A stretch of DNA of 64,000 nucleotides from Enterobacter oligotrophicus (GCF_009176645.1 NZ_AP019007.1:372001-436000); one strand, 5' to 3'. Counted from the stretch's first letter, positions 44,684 through 54,439 are shown. Numbers and translations: made by a program. The notes: a model not told the origin generated them from the letters alone.

Positions 44684-46020
44684 GAGCGCAGTACCGCAAA
44701 CAGTTCAAGTTTCACTTCGCCAAGAGATTCCGGGGTATAGAAGGTACAGTTTCCGGCTTCCAGCATGGTCCTGGCCGCATCAGAGGACAGATCCAGAGCA
44801 AAATACTGATTCTCGAGACGCAACGGTATGGCGGCTGGAACATGGCTCAGCGGTTTAATCACCATTCCGCTCAGGGCGATATTCACCACTTCAGAGACCT
44901 CATCATGGCTGCCTGCTTTACACAACTGCGGAAAACGAGTCTGCAGTTCGTGGTTTGGCATAGAGGAACGCACGGACAGATAAAAATCAGCCCCCTCGCG
45001 GAGCCGCGCATCGTGCAATTTGCCGCGCCAAATCTCCCGGTCATCGCCCTGCTCAAGGGTAATTGCGATAACCCGTGACGGCAGGCTGGCTTCCAGAAGC
45101 TGGTCCAGCAGGGTAAACAATGGCGGGAACACCGTTTCTGGCATGCCATGCCTGTAACAAGGGATATCGTCGACATTATGATCGAGGGAGAAGGTCAGGA
45201 GGCTACCGGCAAGTCGTGACAGTTCCCGGTATAGCAACTCGGGATGGCGGGACGGCGACTGGTACAACTCCGTCAGAACCGGCTCTGCGCTGTTCAGGGC
45301 ATTAAGCAACCAGAAGAGGGAAACATCCGCCACGGCAAAATCCGCCATCCGTTCGTTACTTTCGCGACGCATCGCCATCAGACGCTTACGACGCGCCTGA
45401 AGGCGATGCAACAGATCGCCCAGTTCACTGACCAGTGTCGGACTTGCGGACAGAGCCAACAACGGAGGAATAAAACTCCGTTCGAAAATCCACTGGCCCT
45501 GTGCGTTACGGATTAGCTTCGCCACCGGACAGGTCAGCCAGGCGCTGTTTTCCTGAGTCGATAAACGTAACGTCAGCGCATAGCGCAACACCGCCAACTC
45601 GCTGCGCTCATGTCCGGCCAGTTCCTGAACCGTTACCCGCTCGGACTGCCAGCGACGCGGGCGGACACTGTCCCGCCCGTCATCAAGATTACCGCCGTTA
45701 GCACTGAGGAGAGGCAGACACGCCAGCACCTCCACGCTCTCCTGCGTCACCGCTGATAAATCACAGACCGGCGGCAGGTTGTCAGCCAACTCAGTATCCA
45801 CCAGTGTTCCATCGGCAAAGCGCACTGCCAGACGTGTGGCATTGAGTCGGGCGAGCGTAAGCGCGCCATCATCAAACTCAGCGCACAGCACACCCCATGA
45901 GTGTGCCAGCACCATCCGGGAAACGGTATCAGCAACGTGAGCATCCCAGCGGGCCTGCTGCTGGAATTGCTGCGGGGCCAGGAACGCCCCGTCATTCCAT
46001 AACGGACGATAAATTTTCAT
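44680..46020 (-). CDS. tssK: T6SS baseplate-membrane connector TssK
   Basis: 446 residues. The N-terminus MKIYRPLWNDGAFLAPQQFQ is diagnostic, with SRMVLAHSWGVLCAEFDDGAL and later FSLDHNVDDIPCYRHG and SHVPAAIPLRLENQYFALD. TssK trimers join the TssEFG wedge to the TssL/TssM complex. It starts 13 bases after the tssC stop. Confidence 0.95.
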   Translation of the reverse strand: MKIYRPLWNDGAFLAPQQFQQQARWDAHVADTVSRMVLAHSWGVLCAEFDDGALTLARLNATRLAVRFADGTLVDTELADNLPPVCDLSAVTQESVEVLACLPLLSANGGNLDDGRDSVRPRRWQSERVTVQELAGHERSELAVLRYALTLRLSTQENSAWLTCPVAKLIRNAQGQWIFERSFIPPLLALSASPTLVSELGDLLHRLQARRKRLMAMRRESNERMADFAVADVSLFWLLNALNSAEPVLTELYQSPSRHPELLYRELSRLAGSLLTFSLDHNVDDIPCYRHGMPETVFPPLFTLLDQLLEASLPSRVIAITLEQGDDREIWRGKLHDARLREGADFYLSVRSSMPNHELQTRFPQLCKAGSHDEVSEVVNIALSGMVIKPLSHVPAAIPLRLENQYFALDLSSDAARTMLEAGNCTFYTPESLGEVKLELFAVLRS

Positions 46021-46033
46021 CCCCGCTCCCGCC

Positions 46034-47569
46034 TTACGCTTTCGCTTTCGGCATCTGGGAAACCAGAGACAGGTTCACGTCCATGCCTTCCACCTGGAAG
46101 TGCGGCACCGCGAACAGTTTCACGCGGAAGAAGCCAGGGTTATCCTCGATATCTTCCACCACCACCTTCGCGTCACGCAGCGGATGGGATGCCTGCAGTT
46201 CGTCGCCCGGATCGGTCATTTCGGTAACCAGACCGCGCACCCAGGTATTCAACTCCAGTTCCAGCAGGCGGCGATCCTTCGTCGTACCGATGTTTTCACG
46301 CTGGATCAGCTTCAGGTAGTGCGCGATACGCGACAGCAGGAAGATGTACGGCAGGCGCGCGTTGATACGGCTGTTGGCCGTGGCGTCCGCGGTGTCATAC
46401 AGCGCTGGTTTCTGGGCGGAGTTCGCCGAGAAGAAGCAGGCGTAGTCGCGGTTTTTGTAGTACGACAGCGGGATAAAGCCGAGGTTGGCGAATTCAAATT
46501 CGCGGGTTTCCGGGATCATCACCTCAGACGGGATTTTCACCTGGTTGCCGGTACCGAGGTCATACAGATGGATCGGCAGATCTTTCACTGCACCACCCGC
46601 CTGCGGCCCGCGGATCTGCACACACCAGCCGTTATTGATAAAGCTGCGTACCATGTTGGAGGCAAAGGCAAACGACGCGCTGGTCCACAGGTATTTCTCG
46701 TGATCCGGGCCTTTCACCTGCTCAACATAGTTGAAGCTGCGTACCGGTACGGTGTCCGGACCATATGGCAGACGGCCCAGCACACGTGGCATCACCAGCC
46801 CGATATAGCGGGAGTCGTCAGTATCGCGGAACGATTTCCACTTGATGTATTCCGCACGGTCGAAGTAGTTGCCGATATCCTTGATGGCGGCGACGTCTTC
46901 CATCGACTCTTTCAGGAAGAATTTCGGGCCAACGGAGCCGATAAATGGCATATGTGCGGCAGCGGAGACTTTGGAGATATTGCGTAACAGCGCAATGTCC
47001 TGCGGGCTGGCGTCAAATTCATACGAGGAGATGACCGAACCAATCGGCTCGCCGCCAGGGGTGTCATATTCGGCGGTGTAGGTATGCCAGTACAGGCCGC
47101 TCTGGATCAGTTCCGGCGCGTCTTCAAAATCCTGGCGTAGATCGTCTTTGGAGACGTCCAGGATTTCAGTTTTGACATTCTGGCGGTAATCGGTATTGTC
47201 AACCAGTTGTTTCAGGCCACGCCACAGGGATTCCACTTTCTGGAACGCTTCGTGGTGCATTACCGCATCCAGTTGGCGGCTAATCTGGAAATCCAGTTCC
47301 GCGATATGGTGGTCAATCAGCGTTTTGTCGAGCTTATCTACCTGCTGGCCGGATTTGCGGATACAGTCCATAAAGACCTGCATCGCTGCCGTCAGACGTT
47401 CACCCGCAGGCGCATCGGACAGTGCGGCATCATCAAGGAAGTCATTAATATCGCCCAAGCTGGAGGCCGGAGTCAGGTTAATTTTCTCAAACAGAGAGGC
47501 GTAAACGCTCTCTTTTTCCAGTACGGTATTTTGCCCCTGAGCGGAGGCGTTTTCAGTTTTCACAGACAT
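46034..47569 (-). CDS. tssC: T6SS sheath large subunit TssC
   Basis: 511 residues from the ATG at 47569 (MSVKTENASAQ). Another ATG at 47575 is equally in frame; the longer frame to 47629 overlaps tssB. Conserved segments: LDFQISRQLDAVMHHEAFQKVESLWRGL, FFLKESMEDVAAIKDIGNYFDRAEY, FRDTDDSRYIGLVMPRVLGRLPYG and the C-terminal FFRVKLFAVPHFQVEGMDV. With TssB it forms the contractile sheath. Confidence 0.96.
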   Translation of the reverse strand: MSVKTENASAQGQNTVLEKESVYASLFEKINLTPASSLGDINDFLDDAALSDAPAGERLTAAMQVFMDCIRKSGQQVDKLDKTLIDHHIAELDFQISRQLDAVMHHEAFQKVESLWRGLKQLVDNTDYRQNVKTEILDVSKDDLRQDFEDAPELIQSGLYWHTYTAEYDTPGGEPIGSVISSYEFDASPQDIALLRNISKVSAAAHMPFIGSVGPKFFLKESMEDVAAIKDIGNYFDRAEYIKWKSFRDTDDSRYIGLVMPRVLGRLPYGPDTVPVRSFNYVEQVKGPDHEKYLWTSASFAFASNMVRSFINNGWCVQIRGPQAGGAVKDLPIHLYDLGTGNQVKIPSEVMIPETREFEFANLGFIPLSYYKNRDYACFFSANSAQKPALYDTADATANSRINARLPYIFLLSRIAHYLKLIQRENIGTTKDRRLLELELNTWVRGLVTEMTDPGDELQASHPLRDAKVVVEDIEDNPGFFRVKLFAVPHFQVEGMDVNLSLVSQMPKAKA

Positions 47570-47609
47570 AAGCATATTCCCGGTTAATCCATTAAAAAAC
47601 GCGCACCGC

Positions 47610-48101
47610 TTATTTCGGGGCCAGCGCACTCATTTCGTCGCGTAATTCCTGAGACAGCGCCGGGTCCTTAAGAATTTTCTCAAGTTCTTTTCTGAAAGTG
47701 GCGTTATCCAGCAGGTTGGATTTCAGATCGCGTAATAAATTACGCATGGCCAGCATGGCGCGGAGTTGGGGAATTTGACGGGCGACCTGCTCAGGCTCGA
47801 AATCTTTCATATCGGAAAAATGTAACTTAACGCTCTCTTCCGAACCGTCACCCGCCAGGGTATTCTGAACGGTGAGATTCACTTCCGGGTTAAATTCTGA
47901 AAGTACGCTGTTGAAGTTATTTTTATTGACGTTGATTTTTTCTCTTTCAGATAATGGGCGGTTTTCTTTGCCATTACTGAAATCACCCACGGTAAGGAGT
48001 TTAAGCGGCAGCTCGACTTTTTTCTGTGCGCCCCCCGTGTGCAGACTTAATTTTAAATTGATGCGTGCCTTAGGCACTTCATTCTGGAACGTATCGGCCA
48101 T
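47610..48101 (-). CDS. tssB: T6SS sheath small subunit TssB
   Basis: 163 residues: KARINLKLSLHTGGAQKKVELPLKLLTVGDFS at the start, then RPLSEREKINVNKNNFNSVL and QLRAMLAMRNLLRDLKSNL, all typical. It is the first gene of the T6SS transcript. The ATG has AAAGGGA upstream. The promoter region lies to the right (48161 and beyond). Confidence 0.96.
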   Translation of the reverse strand: MADTFQNEVPKARINLKLSLHTGGAQKKVELPLKLLTVGDFSNGKENRPLSEREKINVNKNNFNSVLSEFNPEVNLTVQNTLAGDGSEESVKLHFSDMKDFEPEQVARQIPQLRAMLAMRNLLRDLKSNLLDNATFRKELEKILKDPALSQELRDEMSALAPK

Positions 48102-48781
48102 AGCTGTCCCTTTCCATTTAAGAAATAATTGTTGAGTGAACGACGCTTCTTTACAAACCCATAGTAGAACAAAAGACCGCTATAGATCAACTTACCAGAT
48201 CAAAGATCTGCTATAGGAAATTTCTTAAGAATTTTCCACTAAATGTAAACAACGAAGAATGCCAGATAAGCACTCAGGTTACGAAATTTTGACTATTTAT
48301 TCACAAAAAAGTGGAGCGAATAGCTGTTATCAAGAAAATAAACAGACTTATTGTTTACGTTTGATCATTACCTGATCCAAATCAATATAATCCGCAAACA
48401 GCGATAGCCACTAACGCTAAAATACGGAACGGAATCACGTTGTGCTATCGACTCATTTTGTTACAGGTGACAACAGGGAAATAGTCCAAAACTGGACTTC
48501 AGAATGGGTGTTAGGCTTTACGTTAATACAGATAAAACGTCCAGAGGCGTCTCTGGTTAAACAAAATGCGTGTCTGTAATTCTGATACAAATGTATTTTT
48601 GAAGGATATTCCTCGTATCAATACTATTCTGCCTGTTGTTTTTTACGAGCAGCATATTAAGGACAATGAATACATCAGAAAATTACAGTTTGCTTTGGCG
48701 GGAGGGTGTAAGAAAGATCGGGTGCTTGCCTGCTCTGGATTTAGTGGTGGTTGCCTGGCGTCAGCAGGCAACCGGTATTCA
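48102..48781. other. 680-base intergenic region upstream of the T6SS, GATC-rich
   Basis: AT-rich DNA between tssB and the 3' end of mppA. GATC occurs at 48185-48188, 48198-48201 and 48205-48208 (three in 24 bases), and at 48364-48367 and 48375-48378. A hairpin GGTTGCCT/AGGCAACC (48749-48773) lies just beyond the mppA stop without a U-run. Plus-strand frames around 48566-49042 run into mppA backwards and are not convincing genes. Confidence 0.6.
48161..48190 (-). promoter_or_regulatory. candidate T6SS promoter with an overlapping GATC site
   Basis: On the minus strand TTGATC (48190-48185) and TACTAT (48166-48161) are 18 bases apart, and about 60 bases upstream of the tssB ATG. The -35 contains a GATC that begins a cluster of three. 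Match quality is moderate. Confidence 0.4.
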
Positions 48782-50398
48782 TCAGTGCTTCTCAATATAC
48801 ATTGTACGACTATACGCCACATCTTCCGGATTATTAATCGGATACCCTTTCACCCACGGTTTGATCAAACGACCATTGGTGTACTGGTAAATGGGCGCTA
48901 TCGGTGCTTTTTCAGCAAGGAGCTTCTCAGCCTTGTTATAGTCTGCATTTCGCGCCTTCTCGGTGGTTTCAAGTGTTGCCTGGTTGATTATCTTATCGTA
49001 CACAGGATCGTTGAACCGGGAGATATTGCCGCTGTGGGTTGACGTCAGCAGTGACAGGAACGTTGATGGCTCATTGTAATCTCCAACCCATGAGGCGCGG
49101 ATCACGTCAAAATTCCCGGTATTGCGGCTATCAATGTACGTTTTCCACTCCTGGTTCTGCAGTTTGACGTCAACGCCCAGATTTTTCTTCCACATGGATG
49201 CCACGGCAATGGCAATTTTCTGATGGTTTTCAGAGGTGTTATAAAGCAACGTCAGCTTCAGCGGACGCTGTGGGCCATAGCCTGCAGCCTGCAATAATGT
49301 TTTTGCCTGCGCATTGAGTTCCTGCTGTGACATCTGTTCAAAAGGCGAAGTTTCCGGCGTAAAACCGGCCGTGACGTCCGGCGTAAAATGCCATGCCGGT
49401 TTTTCACCGGTTCCTAACACTTTTTCCGCCATAATCCGGCGATCGATGGTCATACTCAGCGCCAGACGTACCCGCGCATCGGCGGTTGGGCCTTTCTGTG
49501 TGTTGAATGCGTAGTAATAAGTGCCCAGTTGCGGCGGCGTATACACCTGCCCCGGAATATCTTTTTTCAGCTTCTGGTACAGATTTTTCGGGAATGATTC
49601 GGTGATATCAATATCACCCGCAAGATAACGTTTGGTTGCTGAAGACTCCTGATTGATTGGGACAAAAGTCACTTTTTTTAGAACCGTTCTGGCGTTATCC
49701 CAGTAATACTCGTTCGGTTCAACAACCAGCTTTTCATTGACCACGCGATCTTTCAGGACATAAGCGCCGTTACCCACCAGGGCACCAGGGCGCGTCCACG
49801 CTTTGCCGCTTTCAACGTTGGCCTTCTGTACCGGATAGAATGCAAAGCTAGCCGTCAGGTTACTGAACCACGGTAGCGGCTTATCTAGTTGAACGCGCAA
49901 TGTTTTAGCATCCACCGCCGTTACGCCAAGCGTATCCGGAGCTGCTTTACCATCGATTATCGCCTGTGCATTCTTAATGCCCGCCAGTGCAGCAAACCAG
50001 GCAAAGGGAGAGGTCGTTTTTGGGTCCACCAGACGCTGCCAGCTATAGACAAAATCCTGCGCCGTTACCGGAGTACCATCAGACCATTTGGCATTATCAC
50101 GCAGGGAGAACGTCCAGACGCGGTTATCACTACTTTGCCAGCGAGTCGCGACACCGGGGATCAACTCCCCTTTTTCGTTTTGGTTCACCAGCCCTTCATA
50201 AAGGTCACGGATCACCTGAATTTCCGGTAATCCCACGGCTTTTGCCGGATCAAGCGATGCGGGTTCATCTTTGATATGCCGAACCAGTTCCTGTTTTTGC
50301 GCCAGTACCGTTCCCTGTGGCACGTCAGCAGCATAAGAGAATGAAGAGAGTCCGCACAACCACAGCGCAGAGCAAAGCAGCGAAACAGGATGCTTCAT
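48782..50398 (-). CDS. mppA: murein tripeptide-binding protein MppA
   Basis: 538 residues. The signal peptide (MKHPVSLLCSALWLCGLSSFSYA, cleaved after residue 23) leads to an SBP_bac_5 fold: ASLDPAKAVGLPEIQVIRDLYEGL, WSDGTPVTAQDFVYSWQRLVDP and the later FDVIRASWVGDYNEPSTFL. MppA binds L-Ala-gamma-D-Glu-meso-diaminopimelate and delivers it to the Opp permease for cell-wall recycling. The name is favoured over OppA because of synteny with mpaA-ycjG-tpx. Confidence 0.93.
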   Translation of the reverse strand: MKHPVSLLCSALWLCGLSSFSYAADVPQGTVLAQKQELVRHIKDEPASLDPAKAVGLPEIQVIRDLYEGLVNQNEKGELIPGVATRWQSSDNRVWTFSLRDNAKWSDGTPVTAQDFVYSWQRLVDPKTTSPFAWFAALAGIKNAQAIIDGKAAPDTLGVTAVDAKTLRVQLDKPLPWFSNLTASFAFYPVQKANVESGKAWTRPGALVGNGAYVLKDRVVNEKLVVEPNEYYWDNARTVLKKVTFVPINQESSATKRYLAGDIDITESFPKNLYQKLKKDIPGQVYTPPQLGTYYYAFNTQKGPTADARVRLALSMTIDRRIMAEKVLGTGEKPAWHFTPDVTAGFTPETSPFEQMSQQELNAQAKTLLQAAGYGPQRPLKLTLLYNTSENHQKIAIAVASMWKKNLGVDVKLQNQEWKTYIDSRNTGNFDVIRASWVGDYNEPSTFLSLLTSTHSGNISRFNDPVYDKIINQATLETTEKARNADYNKAEKLLAEKAPIAPIYQYTNGRLIKPWVKGYPINNPEDVAYSRTMYIEKH

Positions 50399-50582
50399 GA
50401 GATTTCCTTTTAGACGTCAGGTAACGGGCAGATGCGTAATTATTTGTTTCGACAGAGAGAAATGCAAATATCTTCATCCGGAAAGTTGATATCCGGCAAT
50501 TTTCCGCGCGCACGGAAACTATTTGATTAACCGTGAGTTTTGCACAACACTGCCAGAAGAGATTTCATTATCAGGATCACCT

Positions 50583-51290
50583 ATGACCCTCACCAGACCA
50601 AGAACAGAACGTGGCGCTTTTCCACCTGGAACCGAGCATTATGGCCGCTCATTTTTAGGCGCGCCGCTAATATGGTTTCCGGCACCTGAGGCCGATCGTA
50701 ACAGTGGTTTAATCATTGCAGGCACACACGGCGACGAGAACGCCTCCATCGTGACGCTGTCGTGTGCACTGCGCACCCTCGCTCCCGAGCTACGCCGTCA
50801 TCACGTTATATTGACCGTCAACCCGGATGGCTGCCAGCTTGGGCTACGCGCTAATGCACGTGGTATCGACTTAAACCGGAATTTCCCGGCGGCAAACTGG
50901 CGTGCCGGTGAAACGGTGTATCGCTGGAACAGTTCAGCCGAGGAGCGTGACGTTGTCTTATTAACGGGTGAAAAACCAGGCTCAGAACCGGAGACACAGG
51001 CGTTGTGCCAGCTTATTCATAAGATCCACCCCGCCTGGGTTGTCTCTTTCCACGATCCACTGGCCTGTATTGAAGATCCCCGCCATACGGCGCTTGGTCA
51101 GTGGCTGGCAGAGGCGTTTGCCCTTCCCCTCGTCACCAGCGTTGGCTATGAAACGCCCGGCTCGTTTGGTAGCTGGTGCGCCGACCTGGGTTTACACTGC
51201 ATCACCGCAGAATTCCCGCCAATATCCTCCGATGAGGCAAGCGAAAAATACCTCAAGGCAATGACAGGGCTCCTGCGGTGGCAGCCTTAA
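50583..51290 (+). CDS. mpaA: murein tripeptide amidase MpaA
   Basis: 235 residues from the ATG at 50583 (AGGATC ribosome site); a TTG at 50523 is unlikely. It is a cytoplasmic M14-type zinc carboxypeptidase. Zinc ligands: GTHGDEN (HxxE, about 47-52) and the histidine of SFHDPL; the asparagine/arginine box DLNRNFP and the catalytic glutamate of TAEFPP are present. It cuts diaminopimelate from L-Ala-D-Glu-DAP in murein recycling. Divergent from mppA; its stop codon overlaps the convergent ycjG stop. Confidence 0.93.
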   Translation: MTLTRPRTERGAFPPGTEHYGRSFLGAPLIWFPAPEADRNSGLIIAGTHGDENASIVTLSCALRTLAPELRRHHVILTVNPDGCQLGLRANARGIDLNRNFPAANWRAGETVYRWNSSAEERDVVLLTGEKPGSEPETQALCQLIHKIHPAWVVSFHDPLACIEDPRHTALGQWLAEAFALPLVTSVGYETPGSFGSWCADLGLHCITAEFPPISSDEASEKYLKAMTGLLRWQP

Positions 51291-52252
51291 AGGTGAAGCA
51301 CGCCGGTAGTAAACTTCAGGGCTGGCGAAACGTCTACTGCCAGCCAGGTTGGGCCATCCAGATCGGCAAAACGCACCTTATTCACCAGCGGTAACGCCGC
51401 ACCGATCGCCCTGGATGTACACAACATACAGCCCAGCATTAAGGCAAATCCCTGCGCCTGCGCTTCCTCAGCCAGGGCCAGGGCTTCAGTTAAGCCACCG
51501 GTTTTATCGAGCTTAATATTCACCATCTCATAGCGACCTTTCAGCGCGGGAAGGCTCTCACGCGTGTGGCAACTTTCATCCGCACAGATGGGCAAAGGAT
51601 GAATAAAATTCGCCAGTGCAGCATCTTCATTTGCCGGCAACGGCTGTTCCAGCATGGCTACACCCAGATCGGCCAGTAGCTGGCATCGCGCTGCCAGTCC
51701 TTCGCTATGCCACGACTCGTTGGCATCGACAATCAGAGTAGCCTCCGGCACCGCCGCACGAATGGCGACCATCCGTTCACTGATTAAACGATCGTCAAGT
51801 TTTACCTTCAGCAGCGTCGCACCAGAATCGGCCAGCGCTTTCGCACTCGCCGCCATCTGTTCAGGCTCGCCAATCACCACCGTTTGCGCCGTGACTACCG
51901 AATCCGGAAGCGTAACACCCTGCACAGACGGAATGGATTGCTGGTGCTGAACGGCTTCCAGGCTCCAGAGTGCACAGTCGATAGCATTACGGGCTGCACC
52001 GGCAGGTAATCGCCGCTGAAGCGACTCACGCGTGAGGCCAGTTTGCAGATCTGGCACCAGCGTCATGATTTGCGCCATCACTGAGGCAAGGCTCTCACCG
52101 TAACGGGGATAGGGCGTACATTCCCCCACGCCCTTCACGCCGTCTTCTTCTATTTCGACCACCACCACGCAGGCTTCGCTTCGGCTGCCGCGGGAGATCA
52201 CAAACGGGGTATGCAATGGCCAGGCTTCTTCATAGACCTTAACACTTCTCAT
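51287..52252 (-). CDS. ycjG: L-Ala-D/L-Glu epimerase YcjG
   Basis: 321 residues from the ATG at 52252, the E. coli length; the frame upstream to 52315 has no supporting site. Enolase superfamily, muconate-lactonizing type: the KxK motif in LLKVKLDD, metal ligands in LIVDANES, MLEQPL and ICADESC, and the second catalytic lysine in VNIKLDKTGG. It turns L-Ala-D-Glu from MpaA into L-Ala-L-Glu for degradation. Convergent overlap with mpaA leaves no terminator between them. Confidence 0.95.
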   Translation of the reverse strand: MRSVKVYEEAWPLHTPFVISRGSRSEACVVVVEIEEDGVKGVGECTPYPRYGESLASVMAQIMTLVPDLQTGLTRESLQRRLPAGAARNAIDCALWSLEAVQHQQSIPSVQGVTLPDSVVTAQTVVIGEPEQMAASAKALADSGATLLKVKLDDRLISERMVAIRAAVPEATLIVDANESWHSEGLAARCQLLADLGVAMLEQPLPANEDAALANFIHPLPICADESCHTRESLPALKGRYEMVNIKLDKTGGLTEALALAEEAQAQGFALMLGCMLCTSRAIGAALPLVNKVRFADLDGPTWLAVDVSPALKFTTGVLHL

Positions 52253-52358
52253 CACTGACTCCTTGCGGCCCGGTAAGGCGAAAAATTGGTTTGCCGTGTT
52301 ATCTGCTGTTGGCATACACTAGCCACGACGTTAACTATTTGTAAACAGGAAGATATCT

Positions 52359-52865
52359 ATGTCACAACTCGTTCATTTCCAGGGCAACCCGGTTGCTGTT
52401 GCAGGTTCCATTCCGCAGTCTGGTAGCAAAGCACAGCCTTTTACTCTGGTGGCTAAAGATCTGTCTGACGTCACGTTGAGCCAGTTTGCTGGCAAACGCA
52501 AAGTCCTGAACATTTTCCCAAGCATCGATACCGGCGTTTGCGCCGCGTCCGTGCGCAAATTCAACCAGCTGGCGACTGAAATGGACAACACCGTTGTATT
52601 GTGCATTTCTGCTGACCTGCCGTTTGCCCAGTCTCGTTTCTGCGGTGCAGAAGGTCTGAGCAATGTCATCACCCTTTCCACGTTGCGCAGCCCGGATTTC
52701 CTTGAGAAATACGGTGTTAGCATTGCAGAAGGCCCTCTGAAAGGCCTGGCGGCGCGTGCAGTTCTGGTCATCGATGAAAACGACAACGTCGTGTTCAGCG
52801 AACTGGTAAACGAAATTACCACCGAGCCGGATTACACCGCGGCGCTCAGCGTGCTGAAAGCGTAA
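52359..52865 (+). CDS. tpx: thiol peroxidase Tpx
   Basis: 168 residues. An atypical two-cysteine peroxiredoxin with peroxidatic Cys61 (PSIDTGVC) and resolving Cys95 (QSRFC). It reduces lipid and alkyl hydroperoxides in the periplasm/cytoplasm using thioredoxin. The AGGAAG ribosome site is clear. It sits between ycjG and tyrR as in E. coli and shares a bidirectional terminator with tyrR. Confidence 0.97.
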   Translation: MSQLVHFQGNPVAVAGSIPQSGSKAQPFTLVAKDLSDVTLSQFAGKRKVLNIFPSIDTGVCAASVRKFNQLATEMDNTVVLCISADLPFAQSRFCGAEGLSNVITLSTLRSPDFLEKYGVSIAEGPLKGLAARAVLVIDENDNVVFSELVNEITTEPDYTAALSVLKA

Positions 52866-52871
52866 ACATAA

Positions 52872-52899
52872 AAAAGCCTCTTTGCAGAGGCTTTTTTTT
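52872..52899. terminator. bidirectional terminator between tpx and tyrR
   Basis: AAGCCTCT (52874-52881), loop TTGC, AGAGGCTT (52886-52893), with A residues on the left and T residues on the right. It serves tpx on the plus strand and tyrR on the minus strand. Confidence 0.9.
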
Positions 52900-54439
52900 A
52901 CTCATCACTTTTTTTCTGGTTCAGTCCATACTCGCGCAGCTTATTCGCAATTGCGGTATGCGATACGCCAAGACGCTTGGCCAGCTTACGGGTACTCGGA
53001 TAGCTGCGATAAAGCTGTGTTAACACCGAGCGCTCGAATCGGCTGGTGATATCATCCAGCGAGCCTTCCATCGCCTCTTCGCCCACCGACACCGTGCCCG
53101 CATCGTAATCCGGCAGCAGGATATCCTGTGGACGCAATTCGTACCCTTCAAGCTGCGTCAACGCGCGATAGACCGCATTTTTCAACTGGCGAATGTTGCC
53201 CGGCCAGGCGTAGCGCGTCAGCACCGTCCCCAAATCAGCGGAGAGTTTCGGACGCGGCACGCCCTGCTCGTCGGCGAAACGCGCCACAAACAGCTCCGTC
53301 AGCGGCATGATATCCTGAGGACAATCGCGCAGTGGCGGGATAGTAAGCGTCAGTACATTCAGACGATAATAGAGATCTTCGCGGAACACGCCTTTCTGAA
53401 CCAGTTCAACCAGGTTTTTCTGAGTCGCGCAAATCACGCGCACATCAACATGCACCTCATGATCCTCCCCGACACGGCGAAACGTCCCGTCATTCAGGAA
53501 GCGCAGCAGTTTGGCCTGCATGCGAGGAGACATTTCACCGATCTCATCCAGCAGTACCGAGCCACCGTTCGCCTGTTCGAAGAACCCTTTTTTCCCTTCC
53601 GGCGCATGGCCGAACAGTTCGCTTTCCACGGCATCTTCAGGGATCGACGCACAGTTCAGCGCCAGATAAGGTTTTGACGCACGCGGACTGGCCTGATGCA
53701 CTGCATGAGCCAGTAAATCCTTACCGGTGCCGGTATCACCTGTAATCAGCAGCGGCGCGGTAAGATTCGCGAGTTTACGCGCCTGATCAACCACATGGCG
53801 CATCTTTGGACTCACCGCAATGATCTGGCTGAACGCTCCCACATCCTGGCTGGAGAGATTCTGCAGCTGACGTCCCATGCGAACGGTGGAGCGTAGCATA
53901 ATCACCGCACCGGTCAGTACGCGGGTGTCGTTTTCTCCTTTCAGATACACCGGCGTAATCTCCATCAGGAAATTCTGCCCGTTGATCACGACATGCTCGC
54001 TGTGGGTGTTCTGCGGGTTACTGTCCAGCCAGCGCTGGAAATTAAAGCCGGAAATAAGCTGCGTGGCGTGGTGGTTGCTGAGCTTTTCCTGGCTCTGCGC
54101 GAACAGCTGGCAGCTCGCCAGATTGACACGCTCAACCTTACTTTTCAGATCCAGCGACAAGAACGGTTCCGGCATCGCTTCCAGCAATGCACTCAACGCC
54201 AGGTGCTCACGCTCTGACGGCATCCAGGGGATCGTGCGGACATCCGTAACGCCAGCGATACGGCGGATTTCCGCCATCAGGCTACTGAAGGTGTTAAATT
54301 CAATTTCGGCAAAATTGAGGTAAATTCGCCCGACAGGGTCGATCTCAATGCCACGTAAATCAATGCTACGTAAAACAAGAAGATCGAGTAACTCACGGGT
54401 CAGACCGAGACGGTCTTCACAAAAGACTTCCAGACGCAT
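52898..54439 (-). CDS. tyrR: aromatic amino acid regulator TyrR
   Basis: 513 residues. An N-terminal ACT domain (1-70), a PAS domain (about 80-190), a sigma-54-type AAA+ domain with Walker A TGDTGTGK (233-240), and a Fis-type helix-turn-helix at the C-terminus (RKLAKRLGVSHTAIANKLREY). The GAFTGA loop expected near 280 is replaced by HAPEGKKGFFEQA, consistent with TyrR acting on sigma-70 promoters. With Tyr, Phe or Trp it regulates aroF, tyrP, mtr and others. Confidence 0.97.
   Translation of the reverse strand: MRLEVFCEDRLGLTRELLDLLVLRSIDLRGIEIDPVGRIYLNFAEIEFNTFSSLMAEIRRIAGVTDVRTIPWMPSEREHLALSALLEAMPEPFLSLDLKSKVERVNLASCQLFAQSQEKLSNHHATQLISGFNFQRWLDSNPQNTHSEHVVINGQNFLMEITPVYLKGENDTRVLTGAVIMLRSTVRMGRQLQNLSSQDVGAFSQIIAVSPKMRHVVDQARKLANLTAPLLITGDTGTGKDLLAHAVHQASPRASKPYLALNCASIPEDAVESELFGHAPEGKKGFFEQANGGSVLLDEIGEMSPRMQAKLLRFLNDGTFRRVGEDHEVHVDVRVICATQKNLVELVQKGVFREDLYYRLNVLTLTIPPLRDCPQDIMPLTELFVARFADEQGVPRPKLSADLGTVLTRYAWPGNIRQLKNAVYRALTQLEGYELRPQDILLPDYDAGTVSVGEEAMEGSLDDITSRFERSVLTQLYRSYPSTRKLAKRLGVSHTAIANKLREYGLNQKKSDE

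Noticed and set aside
48300..48345. Fur box at the T6SS promoter
   Set aside because: The best match near GTTATCA reaches only about 9 of 14 positions, which is not better than chance in AT-rich DNA.
48566..49042. Plus-strand frames running into the 3' end of mppA
   Set aside because: They overlap mppA in antisense, have no ribosome site and no recognised domain; the first 200 bases alone do not support a gene.
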